This document shows, one piece after another, positions 13,946 through 27,277 of a stretch of DNA of 64,000 nt. The stretch covers positions 56,358,001-56,422,000 of the forward strand of contig NC_134369.1 in the NCBI RefSeq assembly GCF_035582795.1, in the 5' to 3' direction. Position 1 is the first letter of the stretch. Every line of letters starts with the position of its first letter. This stretch comes from Mycteria americana. Taxonomy: Eukaryota; Chordata; Aves; Ciconiiformes; Ciconiidae. The notes under the pieces were generated by a model. It worked only from the letters and a program-made list of their open reading frames with translations, had not been told where the DNA came from and made no database searches. Position numbers and translations under genes: made by a program.

Positions 13946-14026
13946 ATTATGGTTGGACTCGATGATCTTAAAGGTCTTTTCCAACCTATACGATTCTGTG
14001 AATCTGTGATTCTGTGATTCGGTGAT
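13946..14026 (+). mobile_element. CR1 LINE 3' terminus (young type)
   Basis: The sequence 'ggttggactcgatgatctta' followed by 'aaggtcttttccaaccta' and then imperfect ATTCTGTG octamers ('cgattctgtgaatctgtgat', 'tctgtgattcggtgatc') is the standard avian CR1 3' end with its characteristic terminal 8-bp microsatellite. Only about 80 bp are retained, which is typical of the extreme 5' truncation of CR1 insertions. Confidence 0.92.
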
Positions 14027-14439
14027 CTTCTGTGTTTCATTCTGGGGCCAGCGTATAACACAAAACGCCAAGCTATGCACCTCACCTAAATCATGTCTAC
14101 ATATAACTCTGAGCCTACAGACAGGGAGATGAGGTGCATTAGCAGGGGTAGACCCTCAGACTGTTTCAGCTTTTTCTGAATTGTTTGTGTTAATAAAATA
14201 ATGGGATTTCTATCGCATGGCATTAACGTTGCACTCTTAAGTCCTGAGAGGAGATCTGAGGAAGCCATAGAGAAGGGTTAATGGCACCACAGTCTACAAC
14301 GAAGAAGAAGAAGAAGGTTGTGCTCTGGACAGGTGATGATCAGGGGGTTAAAAATCCACTGTCATTTTCTGCTTCAAACTTTCTAGAAAGGTTGATTATA
14401 ACCAGATGTTGAACATTATTAAAACATATAACAAGAGGA

Positions 14440-16145
14440 TTGGAGCCACGGAGCGGAATAAGGAAAGAAGAGCTTAAAGAATATTTAGATTTGCGAGATC
14501 TGTTCCAGCCTGCAGAACCAGATGAAATTCATCTGCAAGGCTTAAGGACCCATCCAAAGCCATTTCCGAGCTATTAGCAATTGCTTTTGAGTAGCTGGGG
14601 AATAAGAGGGACAGGAGAAGAATAACAGGGGAGCACTTAGTACCTGCCTTGCAGGGAAAGCCAAGGAATTTAAATCAATCTGCCTAACTTTAATTCTTGG
14701 AAAGATTGCCGGAACAAATTATTAAACCCTCAATTTATAATCAGCCACAGGTTAGTCAGTTGATATGAAACACACCACAGGGATTTGTCAAGAGTAAACT
14801 GTGTCAATCTGTCTCATTTTTTCATCTTTGGTCTAGTGGTTAAAGGAAAAAGACTTAATTCTAAGAAGAGTTTGGACACTTTCCTACAGAACGTGCTCAG
14901 GTGTGCACCAGGGAAACATGGTCTAGACTTCACTGTAAGAACAGGGCCCAGCTACCTGATAAACTGCAAGAGTGAAAGGTGGGCCAAAGCACTGTAAGAC
15001 CCAGGGGATGTGTGCTCAGACCAAGTCTGACCAGCATGTGAAAGAACAGTTTGGATGATGGGGAAGGGAGTGCATTTATAAGATGTCTGAACACAGCCAA
15101 GCTGTTAGAGCTTGCAAGACATTTGGAAGGCAGGCTCATAATTCAAAATTATCTTGATGACTAAGAAAAGTGCTCTGAAATCCTCAAGACGAAATTGAGC
15201 CAGGAGAAGAGCAAAGTACTGCAAGTGGAAAAAAGAAATCAATGCACAGCTACATAGACATCCACAGAGAAGGTTCAAGTGAAATAGTAGCAACAAACTG
15301 GATATAAGGGGATGCTGTGCAGCTATTGCAAAAAAAAGAAATGGGTTTAAACTACCTATGAAAACACTTGGGCTGGAAATTAGAATATCTGTATCAGAGG
15401 ATGAAATTCTGAAACAGCTTTCTAATAGATGTGAATAGGTCAGGAAATCCTTATTGGGTTCAAGGTGGAAATGAGCAATTTCTGGCAGAGACTTATTAGA
15501 GGTGGCTGCAAGAGCACGGGCCCAGGCTGGGTGACCCAGGAGCTTCCTTGCTGATGTCTTTCATTTGCTTCTCTGTAAGATGTAGTGGCAGTTACGCTGC
15601 TCTTGTAAGGCTTTGGATGGAGCTGCTGTCTTCAGCCTTGGAAACCCCACTTTGTGGAACACAGAGGAGACAGGAAAGACCCAGGACACAGCAACACGAA
15701 TGAGAAGAAGTTTGGAAAAAAAACATGAGTGTGAGGAGAGGCTTGGTTAATTTACAACGGAGAAGGCTGGGCAGCAGGCTGGGGAAATGGGATAGCAATC
15801 TTACAGCTGCACAGGATAGCCATAGAGCAGGCAGTCATCACCAGTTCTCTATATCTCACACTGGACAACCTCATCTGAAGCAAACAAGATGGAAATTAGG
15901 AGAAAATTGTAGTAGCCAACTTTCAAAATACAAGGGTAGTTAAACATTCAGATGAGCTCCTTTGAGTGTAAGGTCCTGCTGAGTGGAAGACTTCATGTGT
16001 CCATTAGCCATGTGGCTGTCAAGTGTGGCTGGGGTACCTCCTCTGGCAGGAAGGTCCTGCAATACCTAATACACCCTGAAATCACAGGCAAATTCAATGG
16101 TCTTTGAGAGATCCCTTCAGCCTGGTGCTTCTATGAGTCAGTCTT
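14440..16145 (+). mobile_element. Ancient, heavily decayed CR1 LINE (about 1.7 kb)
   Basis: Successive segments match, in the right order, the reverse-transcriptase 3' half and tail of old reptile-type CR1. They include 'ggatttgtcaagagtaaac' (about 14780), 'ggtctagtggttaaaggaaa' (14830), 'aaacatggtctagacttcac' (14915), 'acatttggaaggcaggctca' (15120), 'aattcaaaattatcttgatg' (15140), 'gagcaaagtactgcaagtgg' (15208), 'cagctattgcaaaaaaaaga' (15320) and a terminal 'agagatcccttcagcctggt' then 'gcttctatga' (about 16110-16137). Reading frames are destroyed. The copy is too diverged to be active and predates the avian radiation if the assignment is right. Internal boundaries are approximate. Confidence 0.65.
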
Positions 16146-17759
16146 GTTAAAATCAGGGTGAAGTTGTGTGATAAATACCTGAAACCATGACCGTGCCAAT
16201 AGGAGAGATCTCAGTGAACTTGGAGTGAATCTTTCACCTTCCTCTGATCCCCACAGCTGCATCAGGTGGTATTTTCTTGAAATTTGCTCACACACCACAG
16301 GTGCACAGGCAGTAAAAATCCAATACACTCTCAGTCCTCGGCTGCAATAACGTGGTACTTGTTTCACCATTTTCTTTCAGACATAGTTTGAAGAATTATT
16401 ATACTAGAAATCCGATTCAGAGCCACATCAACCTTAGTCCTGCCCAGTACCCCAGGGTGTCTTTTTAGTTTGCAGTCCTGAAACAAATTCTTCTGGAAGG
16501 GTAATAATTGGCACTGAAATGAGAGGGGAAAAAGGTGATGGGTGCAAGGAAGAGGGCACAGCAGCTGTGCCCACGGTCAGAGCGCTCTGCCACTGCTCCC
16601 AATTAATTCCCACACAGAGACTAAAGCCTGGGGAGGAGGACGAGGTGCCCAGGATCCAACAGTAAATGACCGTCAAGGGAAAACAATTGTTTTATTGTTT
16701 GCAAGACTGAAACCACAGTGGTGTTAACACCAGACTTCAGAGTTTAATGATCTCTGTTCACTCTCCTAATAAATAATTTTCTTCAATTAGCCTGCCCTGC
16801 GAAATGGCTCTGACTTTTGGACCCTTTGAATGGGCTGATGAATGTTCTCCTGGCTTAATGACTGCCCATAACCTTGCTGCTCCCTCAGCCAGTTGTTCAT
16901 CACTGCCAGCTTTTTCCCTCTCCAGGAGGTTGTTTATCTGACAATCAGGGGCACTGCTACTGGAGCATTTCTAAAAAGATTATTCTGCTAATTATTCAGA
17001 GGTCATTAATTGGAAGGTGAAGCAGGCACCGGCTCTCCGCTTTGAGCTCCCCGATACTACAAGAATGTTCCCGTTACACAAAAAGCATATATTTTTTTTC
17101 TGCAGCACTTAATCTTCTCGCAGCCTTTGAAGGAAGGTTTCAGCTCCAGCAGATGTGCTTTGTTTGTAAGGAATGGAAGTTTTCTCCCTTTTAATCAAGG
17201 GTATGTTCAATAACCACAGCAAGCTGAAGACATCTCTCCTGCCTTTTCCCATGATAGGCTGTGTCATGAGGAGGAAAAAGCAAAAGCAGCTGCCCAGCAG
17301 CTGCCCAGGAGATCCCGAATGGGCAAGTCAGCAGCATCCACAGGCAGACACTGCAACTACCCACTCAGATACAGGCAGGTTTTGCCTGAAAAACTTGGGT
17401 TTTTCTTCTTCCCTAGTAACCTCAGGCGTCTGTAGAAATAGATACAGATTAAAAATCACCTGTGGGTTGGGTAGAGGGTTTTAAAGGGATCATGTTATGC
17501 CCCTCTGCTTGTGGTCTCACGCAGAGCTCACCACTTCATGGAGAAGGGGACAAATCCCTGCAGTGCAGGGCTCTTCTGGAGCTGCTCTGCTTCCCTCACT
17601 GGCTTTGTTTCGCCCAGGTGTACGGAGCTGCATCGCAAGCAACTGCAAATATATTGTTAAAGAGTTGATGAGGAAAGGCTGAAACAAGACCCCAAAGGAG
17701 GTGCACACAGATATGACAGAAGGTGAAACAGCCATGGGTTGCAAACCAGGTTTGCAGGT
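16146..17759. other. Intergenic DNA with AT-rich candidate conserved block
   Basis: No exon recognised. About 16740-17060 is AT-rich and repeat-free, with several TAATTA/AATTAG-type homeodomain words ('cttcaattagcctgccctgc', 'ctgctaattattcagagg', 'tcattaattggaagg'). This is the texture of vertebrate conserved non-coding elements. Conservation cannot be judged from one genome. Confidence 0.35.
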
Positions 17760-18300
17760 GATAACTAAGCTGTTTTGGGTCGTCAAATGTCATGCTGATG
17801 GCAGGGAACTTCAGAGGAACCTCACAGAGCTGGTGAATGGACAAGAAGGTGGCAGATGAGCTTCACTGGAGATAAAGCAGGTAATGCAGCTAGGGGAAAA
17901 ATAACCTAAACCATGGCAAGCACCTGAAATGATCAGTGGGATGGAACATCTGAGAGAGGCTGGAGGAGAAACACAAAGGTTGGGACACTTCAGTGTAGAG
18001 AAAAGAAGGCTATGGGAGGATATGAGTGGGAATCACAAAATCATGAAGGTGGAGGATAGGGTGAATGCAGAGCTGATATTCCCCAAATCCTATGACGCTA
18101 GAAGTCAAGGATGTCTAGGTAACCAGTGGGAGACTGCATTAAAGCCAGTAAGGTAGTTCTCTGCACAGCGGGCTGTGAACTCCTGAGCTTGCTGCCATGG
18201 GAGCTGGCAGAGACAGACAGGACCAGCAGGGTCAAAAAGGGTCCGGGTAAATCCAGGGACAGCAGCACCCGAAACAGATATTGACATGGCAAAAAGAGAA
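17760..18300 (+). mobile_element. Decayed CR1 LINE 3' fragment
   Basis: In order, 'gaacttcagaggaacctcac' (17808), 'gaatggacaagaaggtggca' (17834), 'gatgagcttcactggagata' (17855) and 'gctaggggaaaaataaccta' (17890) match the CR1 reverse-transcriptase end. After about 17930, 'cacttcagtgtagagaaaag' and 'aaaatcatgaaggtggagga' match its 3' untranslated part, as does the 'gaactcctgagcttgctgcc' block near 18178. No frame survives. It is sense-oriented relative to the window, like the copies at 14.4 and 30.8 kb. Confidence 0.65.
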
Positions 18301-21300
18301 GGTAACATTAGGGATATACCACCTGCCATCCCTAATCCGTCAGCTGGGAATGCTGGGGGAGCATAAAGGGACTGCAGAGAGCAGCTGCTTTTCCTGAATA
18401 ACATCGACTGCCACTGTGGTTTTGGGGTTGCTTTTAAATTACCAGGAGAGCAAGAGGTCAGCCTCTCTCTGTCACAAACTCTGCAGCCGAGACTCCCGCA
18501 GCTGGGTCAGCACAACCCAAGTGCCAGGGCTGAGCTCCACGAGGGGAAAATCACCTCCCTTGTGCCAGGCAGGATAGAGGCAGGAGGCTTGGCCAGAAGA
18601 CCTCTTTGCTCAAGCGGTAGGACATTTCTTAGGGACTTCTGTTCTTACGATAAAACTCTCTCCTTCTGAGGAACTGTTAAATTGTTGGTCCCCAAGTGCA
18701 GCAGCCTGGAGAAAGTCCAGCTGAAGTAGCTGCAACCATCTGAGGCGAGTGTCCTGTTCACCACACACAGGTCTTCTGGTTATGGTGATGGGAATCAGCA
18801 AGTGGAGAGTCCTCAGGAAGAGATCTTCAGAGAGACAGAAAGATCCAGACATCTGCACAGGGGGAGTGAAGTCTCCTCCAAACAAAGGACTTAGCCCTGT
18901 AGTGCTTTTGCTTAACACAGCTATTGGCTAATTTTATCCTCTGCTGAATTTACAAAGAAACTCAACAGCTAAATCCCTTTGGTTAAAAAGCAATCCATCC
19001 TTTCCCCCTTATTTCAGTACATAAATGACTTCAAATATGCATTGCTGGATAAACTCAAATACATAATGCTGACTAAAGGAAACCGATATTTATTTAATAA
19101 GGGAAGAAGTAGCTGGCTACAAGAAACGAATTACGGAAGAGACAAGGACTCTTGGTAATAAATGTGGGAGTACAGTAGACACCGTGGGTTTCCCGATGCT
19201 GTGATCTGTCTTACCAAGGAAATATTGGTTTAGATGTGCCAACAGGGGCTCCCCTGGAGTCTGGGGACTGTTCATCCCCATACTGGCTCTGGCAGCTCTG
19301 GCTGAAAGCACTGCCTAGCATTCCGTTTGCAGTGGGATTTTACTGAGAAAAGCTGCGTGCCTGGCTTCATCTACTGGACAAGGCTCAGGTGAAAACTGGC
19401 AAGTTTTATTCCAGCAGAGGTTTCAGTTCAAAGACAGCGAGATTGAAAACACAGTTCCCACAAAAGGCAACATTAGAAAACTGATTTGGGAAGATGCCCA
19501 GCACCCAGGTGTCACCCAGCAGGTTTCTGTGTCTCCTTTGGCTGCAGGAGCCCAGGGCCGAGCCAGCGGTCGGTGCCTGCGGAGGGCTGGCTCTTGCAGT
19601 GCACTGATGCTGCACAGGCTCATGCAGCGGCAGCTGCTGTAAAAGCATTTGGACCGCTCACATCGTCAGTGACAAAAACGCTGGAGTCAAGGCCACGTGG
19701 TGGGGCTGTCGGAGGGGACTAGAAAACCCCAGGTTTTGTTAACTCCGCTGTTCACCGAACAATTTGTTCAATCAAAATGTGCTGCAGGGAGCGAGTCCCT
19801 TCTGGAGAGGCACCAAGGAAGGTGCGTGACAGTTGTCCTTATCAGCACATCTCTTGCTGTCTGGTCTGAGCCTGACAAGACCCTTCGCTCTTTAAATCAC
19901 GCTGTTTGTCACTAGTTCCATTTTCAGCCCTGTAATTGCTAAATATCACTTCATGCACATATTTATTTGCTCCACAGTTACTATCAGGCCAACGACCATT
20001 AGTTACCCAAATGCTGTTTGCCCAGCCTCTGGACCGCAGACTTGCAAATTCATCAACAATGTTTGCAATTAAAGAATGTAAGTTAAAAAATACTCAACCT
20101 CAATAAACAGAAACAAAAAAGCAAGTTATGGCTCCCTGAGGGCTCGCAGAGTGCTCTGGCTTAGGCGGCTGTGACTGCCTTGTTTGCTAATGGAAGACAA
20201 GGGCTGGGATTGCAAACACACCGCCTCTGACACGGGAGAAGGGCTTCGCTGCGGGAGCAGGTGTTCCGTGGCGAAAGCCAGGCCTGCCAGAAGCTGAGCA
20301 TTTGGGGAAGGGTAGGATCAACTGCACTTTATATTTTCCAGATGCTTCAGCCGGTGTTATTTTTTTGTAACACTGAGAGGATTTGGAAAAGAACGACTTG
20401 TGTTTAAAAAAGGCCTGGAGAACATATCCAAAGTAAGAAGACAAGGAGCAGCATGCCGAGGAGTAAAAGGTTTCTATTTCATTTGTGTATCAGCTGCCTA
20501 TTAACAATAGCTGTGTGGAGGGATACGGCTATATTTCCTAGGCACACAGAAATCCCCTCTGCCCCTTATGCTCCATATAAGTGAGAGATGAGCTTATACC
20601 ATGAGCACTAATTCACTCCCACAGCCCCAAGGACTGCTCTTCTCACCATCCAGCACCGCCACTTTTTCAGCACCTTCCCTGCTGCCATTGACATTATTGA
20701 TCCCTTTTGTAGGGCAGTGGGGAAGGTCGATCCCTCCCTCTGCATAGCAAAACCCCCTCACTCGCTTGGAGGGCCTGGTTACAAAGGCATTATGGAGGCT
20801 GGCTGCAGACAAATTCTTGGCACCGTGACTCACAGCCTGGAAGGAAAGATGTGACGGGGGGAGCAGCTCTGGTTGATCCCTCAACCCACGGGCTGGAGGT
20901 TGGCCACGTCTCCCCAAAACATGAGAAGAGTGGGCTGGAGCCACTGGTGAAGTGCTGGGTGCACGCCGTGTTCATTAGGAAAAGCTGGAGCTGTTTGAGG
21001 CACTTGAGAAAGGCATGTACTAGCCACCAGTGTCTCAGAGTTAATTTGGAAGAGCCTTTCCACCACCCCACAGGCGAGCCAGCCTTGTATGCAGAGTGGT
21101 ATGATCCCTGGGCACAGACTGGGACCTACAAGGGACTTTCTTCCTGCTGCCTAGGTGAAAGGGGATGCTGACAGACCCTGGAGACCCACTGCCCTGGTTT
21201 GCAGACTGCTGTGGCCCTGCCTCACGGCAGCCTCTGCCAACAGCCCCCGCCAACAGCCCCCACTGCGTTTTATTCAGACGCTTTTCCCCATACACAGGAG

Positions 21301-22911
21301 ATGCCCCTCTGGACAGGAGGATGCTGAGATCCTGAGACTCCTAGGAGAGGTTTTTGTACCAAGAGCTAAGCGTGGTCTGCAACGGGGATTCCCACCCGTT
21401 GAGCAAATCGCACTGTGCCCTGGCCGGCGGCAACCTGGGGGGCCCTGCCTGCCTCTGCAGCCCAGCTTTGAACTCGCTGAGGAAACCCAGAGAGCTGGCC
21501 GCACGCAGCACTGTGCACCTAACCGTTACCATGGGGGTAACTGGTGCGGGCAGCAGCTCCAGCGGGGATGGTCATCCCTGCCGCGGGCACCCCACGCCAA
21601 GCAGAGATAACAGAGAGACCAGCAGCCTTGGCACCACGTTTTTCCTCCCCACCTTTCAGAGAATCTGGCTGTGATGAGAAGCATCTCCAGCTCTTCACCT
21701 TTTCAAAGCAGCTGTGCTAATGCGAAGCAGCACTACCATGCGGGTAGAGCATCCTGTTGCTTTCCCTTCAGCCAAACGGTATTTACACTTGCTCTGCAGC
21801 ATCTGCCTCCAAACATCCTGGGCCACCGGGCTGCTGGGGAGGGCTTGGGCTCCTCAGCATCCTCCAGCCCTTGCAGACGGGCTCCCAAAGCGCGTGTGCT
21901 TCAGTTCATCACTTCAGGTTTCACTCTTGCCCCAAGCAGCTGATTAGCAATTCTGCAGCAGTGAAACTGCACTGCCGCATAAGCCAGGTTTAGATGGTGA
22001 TCCCTTTAAACAGGAGTGATCTCTGTCAGAACAGCTTTCTTAAATCCTGAGATAGATGCTGCTACTTGCACTAAATTGTTTTTCTGTGTATTAGCTATTT
22101 AATGGCATTAGCATAATATGCGCTCCCATTTACAAAGGAAGCGTTCTATCTATGTGGTTTCACCAAAAAGTGGGTTTGATTAATTAAAAAAGGAAGATGG
22201 ATGGGATTGCTGTGAGGATTTGAATGTAAATGCACTAGCAGATGCTTCCTGATCCTCCCAGCAGAGTACATCACTTTTAATAAACTCAGAACAGATGGCT
22301 GACTGCGGTGGCAAAGATGATATGTATCAAAGTGCTCTGCGCTCCCCCCCAGCCAACTCTGTCCTCAAGCCTCAAAATCCTGGATCCTCACCTGCAGTCC
22401 TCTGGCAAAGCTCCCTCCACCTCAGGGGTGCTGGGCTCACCCATTGCAGCTGAGCAGCCTTCCCAGGGGTGTGCAGGGTTTCTGCCTCACGAGTCCTGCG
22501 GAAATGCGATAGAGCCGCTTGCTGGAATGCAGAGCCCGTAGTTAGATTAATTAGGCTGCACAAGAAGCAGCAACAGATAAAGTACAGCTAGTTAAAAGTT
22601 TAGGTGTTCCTCTTCTGTCTCCTCCGTGGGAGCTGGGTCCTGCTGATTGCAAGCAGGAAAAGCTCCTCTTAGTTCAAAAAGGTGTTGGCTTGAGCCAAGC
22701 CTGCAGGACTGAAGTGACCTCTCCCTGAAGCATTCGTTGTACCAAAATCGCCATTAAAACTGTTTTGTCTTATCTCTTGACCAAAAGACAGGATGAGGGA
22801 GCCATTTAAAATAGGAAAATTATAGAAAATGAATAATCAATGCTTTTTGGGTTTTTCATTCCTAGGTCCCAGAGCCCTCTCCAAAGACATGACATATCAC
22901 TGGGATTTTGT
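18301..22911. other. Intergenic DNA, no gene recognised
   Basis: About 20600-21950 is GC-richer and yields overlapping frames on both strands (the longest 151 codons at 21155-21610), none with protein-family resemblance. About 19910-20080 and 22020-22200 are AT-rich, repeat-free and contain homeodomain/octamer-like words ('gtgtattagctatttaatgg', 'tttgattaattaaaaaag'), so they are candidates for regulatory elements. Confidence 0.4.
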
Positions 22912-23010
22912 CTAAGGAGCAAACTGAGGCACAGAGCTGTTAAATGTGTCGCAGCAGTCATGTGGGAAGGAAACAGCAAAGCTGAGAATAGAAACCGCGT
23001 CCCAAGCTTT
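22912..23010 (+). mobile_element. MIR-like (CORE-SINE) remnant
   Basis: The words 'aggagcaaactgaggcacag' and 'agctgttaaatgtgtcgcag' parallel the MIR 'aggaaactgaggcacagaga' and 'ggttaagtgacttgcccaag' blocks. They are followed by 'gaaaccgcgtcccaagc' in the position where MIR has 'gaacccaggtctcctgac'. The copy is strongly diverged. Confidence 0.5.
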
Positions 23011-26000
23011 TATCATGAGCTGAAATGTTTCCCCAATTTAAGCCTGTCCATTACCTGACTCATCACCAGCCTAGTTAGTGCTGGTTTGATCCAAACTGTG
23101 CAATGAGTTGCCTGACTCCTTCACACCTATTTACTTCCCGCTGCCGCTGCCGCCTGGTCTCACTGCTGGCAGTAATTGTAGGAGCTGCTGGCTGGCAGGT
23201 GACGAGCAACAAAATCTACGTGACTACTGGAAAGGAAAAACGAGCTGTAGGATTCACTAGAAAATAGAAGGCAATTTTCTGACAATGGGGAGATGAGTTA
23301 AGTAGGTCTTTCCCTGGACTGTTACTAGGAAGAGAGGATATTTGTCTTGAGGGACTGCGCAGCTCTGGTGTTGCTAGCAGCTATTTCAAAGGCCATAGAG
23401 GGAATTAGGTTAGCAGACTGACTTGTAGGTATCTTTACCATCTGCAGCTCAAGCAGTGTAACCAGAGGCAAATGCAGACCTAATTCCATAAAATGAGTTA
23501 GGTCTCATGAACAGTGCTGGAGATGGGGAACATCTGGGATCTAGTGAGCAAAATTTCCAGTGTGAAATCCTTATGAAGATAAGGGCTGACACAGGAAACT
23601 GTGCCCTGCTTTCATAGTAAGAAATCTGGCTTCGGTGCAGCCTAGCAGGAAGACATAGGGGGATGAAATACCAAGCAGAAAACAAAGGTCTGTGCTGAGA
23701 CTGCTATTGAAACATCCCCTGAAACATCCCCATCCCCATTCCCCCAGCCAAAGCACAACAGAAAAGCACGTGGATATTCAGCAGAAGGGATGGCAGACTG
23801 GCAGTGGAGTCCAGGGGACCCTCCTGGAGAAGGTGATGAATCTGGAGCTCAAGAAATCATGATTCTAATCCCTATTTACACTGCAGACTATCTACAAAGG
23901 CTTGGATGAGCCATACTGGGTCTTTACACCCACCCTTCTGTAGGTTAGAGAGGTTACCTATAGCAGGCAGGCGTGTAAAGCTGAACATCCCAAGTTGCAC
24001 ATTAAAGCAGATGAAACTTCTCTGGTGTTGGTGAGGGTGGTGTGGGGACATAGTATTCAGCGTAAATGCAGGACGCAAGTAAGCCCTTCAGAATTAAAAT
24101 CAAAGAACTGGGTCAGTGGTTTTAAAGAGAAGTGGATGGATAGTAGGAAGGAGGCAAATAAAATGTCAGGTAGGATATTCTGGAGAGGAGAAAAGAAAGC
24201 ATAGATAATGGGCATTATTGAAAGGAACAGAGAGGTTTGGATGGTCTGGCCCAGCATCTCAGGGTGCATGGGTGACATGGTCCTTGGCCAGCACAATCCC
24301 TGGGTATTGCGGAACCTCCCATAGCGCTGAGCATAACCATCAGCCAGTCCCTCCTGTTGCCCACTTCATTTAGACATCTCCTATAAAACCCTGTGCCCTC
24401 TCATTTCTTGTTAAAAAGTAAAATATTATTGTATATTGGAGGTACGAAATTAAGATAACTGCAGTGTGATTGATAGTGGGGGGGTTAAAAATACTTCATA
24501 AAATGTAGTCTCTGTCAATAAAATGGAGGCTTTGTTATTGGATAAATGCCTGTCTTGGGAAGTTCTTTATTTTAAACATCCATTTATCACTGTAGCAGGG
24601 ACCATTGGCTGCAAGCATTCAGTGACTGCAAAATGAACTTTCCTGTGAATACAAACCCATCATTCAGCTGTAATGATGCAAAGAAAAGTTTCAAACTAAT
24701 CCATACAAGAAAAATGGCAGTGTCATCCCGGGATGTTAATAGGAACAGAAACACCATGCAAAGTCACCCCGGTAATATGGAGGAGCCCTGTATTTCCTTG
24801 AAGTACCTAAGAGGTATCTAACGGTTTTGAAGCGAAGCCCTTTGCTCCTGCTGAAGCAAAGGGACTGTTTCTGGGTCATTCCAAAGTCCATGTGAATCCT
24901 AGTGAACTCAGGAGTGGATGTGAGGGTTACAGTTTAACAAAAAATGAGGTTAAATGAGACATCAAGCTTCTTGTTATTCACCTGATGATTTTGTCACAAT
25001 ACTAGTAAACATATTCCGAGGTAATTTCTGGTGGTAAGGGGATACTTCTAATATGGAAGATGAAAATGAAAATACCAATACCCCCAAAAATGGAGAAGCA
25101 CCTTCTCTTGGTGGATGGGACAAAGTGAGGCACAGGATGGGTGTCAGCCTCTGGGCTGGGTAAACAGAGCAGCTGGCATAGCTGAGCCAAGACTCCTGCT
25201 CACTTTTACTCACCGCCACCATTGCCTCATTTTGTGGTGGTTTTATTTTACCCCTGAGGGTCTGACTTCTCTAATTAGCTTTTTTTGTTACATACGAGTG
25301 ATACATAAAGATTTCCTTTTCTCTTCTCTGGCTAAATAGAGGATAACAGCTTCATTAGACAATTGAGTGCTCTTCCAATCAAACAGCAATACCTTGTCCC
25401 CTGGGAGCTTTCTTTAACCACAGACTACAAGCAGCTGCTCTAATTGCGCTGTGCTTGAGGCCCGCTGCAAGGGCAACCAGGGCTGCTGCTTTTTCTCATA
25501 GCATCTTTGGAGCAGAGCAGGAGGGAGTTCTGCATTTGGTTCCCCTATAACAGTGTGAATTTCCAATGGGCCCCTCTGCGTACCCACCTCTTCCAATTAA
25601 TGAAGCTGCTCTCAGAATATGAAAAATTCATTTCTTTGCTTAAGTCAAGGAATAAACCCCAGAAGGTTGATGATTTGAAGCACCCAGATGTAAAATTTTA
25701 AAATGAAGTTAAATGGAATAAACCTGGAGTGCTTGTGATACCCAGGAGTGTGTGAACAGAGGTGGGAAGGTCAGGGCTGAACACCTGATTCTTCTTTGTG
25801 GCTATCGTACAGTGTGTACCTGCTGTTTATAAAGGGTTAACAAATCATCAATAGATGCAATAAGCATGTTAAAAACATTAGTAGCTTGTGATCCAGATGG
25901 CTATGAACATACCAGTTGATGGTGGTAGAGATGGTCTTCAGCACAGTTATAAATAGAGCTGATCAAAATATGGAAAAGTGTTTCTGCAAAATATTTCAAT

Positions 26001-27277
26001 GAACCAAAATTGTTTTCAGTTCAAAGGGTTTGAGATATGTGTTCTTATATTTTAAAAAATACTTGACAAAAATATCCCATTTCACTTCTGCTTTTATTTG
26101 TTAAAAATATAATCAGAATAGATATTGACACTTTGTCCAGTGAATTTTCAAGGATGGAGCTGAGTTGCTCTCTGAGACGCTGATCCTGCAGAGAGTTTCT
26201 ACACAAAGATTTGGGGCATCTTTATCATTGTTAGGTTTACAGCTGTTTCTCCACGTTTCACAAGAAATTCAAAGCAATTTCAAATTCAGATCTGCATCTA
26301 CATATATTATTGTTCCTATTGCTCTGACACCTAAAATATCAGGTTTTAGTCTGTAGCATCACCTGTTAGATATCTCATAGCTTCAAAGCCAGACAGGCAT
26401 ATGGTTTTGTCAGGCTGAATCTACTGAAACGGACAACGAGCACCGTCCCCATGTCTGGTAGCAGACGAAAGAGAAACTGGCCAACGTGTACGTCATCGAC
26501 AGCGATGTTAAGCCAAAATAAATCTCTGAAATCACAGAAGAGTTCTCAGGCAGAAATGCTGATTTGTTATGGTTCCTTTCAAAGAGGAGGAGGTTCCTGT
26601 TAAGGTTTTGCAGGAGAACTTGAGCTGCAGCAGATGCCGTTTGTGTATGGACCAGAGTGAAAGTGAGTAATGGTATGTCTGTGACAGTGCTGGGGCTGAG
26701 GAAGGACACTCAGGTCCTTCACATGGGCTTCCTGCTTTCACATCTGCAAGAGCTGGAGAAAGCTGTAGCTGTCATAAAATGTAGCTCAGGTTTATGTTGT
26801 TGCAGCAGGACCCCTATCACACAAAGAAAACAGTGGGAGGCAGGAAATCTCCTTTCTCGTGAAAACTGCTGAGAGATTCCCCCCTTCTATGCAAGGACAA
26901 AACTGATGGCAGAAGGCCCCTACCTCAAAAGTAGAGAGACGCCTGGGAAGAGCATGATCTTCCAGCTCTCAGGTGAACATAGTAGCAGTATTTATCAGCA
27001 AGAAAGCTTATTTGTTGACAACTGATACACCTAATCCCTTGTGCTAGATCCCACAGAGGCAGCTGTGTGGAGATGTGGCCCTTTGAGGCTCTGCTCCTCC
27101 ACAGGGTTTCTACACAGGTGATCCTGAGGCCGTGGGCAACCTGTGAGTGACCCAGGCAAGCAACAAATGTCCTTCTCAACTGCTGGGGTGGCTGAGGGAG
27201 CAGTGGGGACCAGTCTTCTAGTGGCACTTGCAACCAGCCCTTTGAGACAATGAGCCCTTTGACGAGAATTGTTTTAT
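23011..27277. other. Intergenic DNA, no gene recognised
   Basis: No gene, RNA or repeat identified. AT-rich, low-repeat blocks at about 24410-24760 and 25250-25640 contain TAATTA/ATTAAT words ('ctctaattagcttttttt', 'cttccaattaatgaagctgc') and look like possible enhancers, but nothing in this single sequence proves constraint. Confidence 0.4.

Noticed and set aside
21155-21610. 151-codon frame in a GC-richer intergenic patch
   Set aside because: Overlapped by several antisense frames of similar length, no protein family resemblance, no supporting splice structure.
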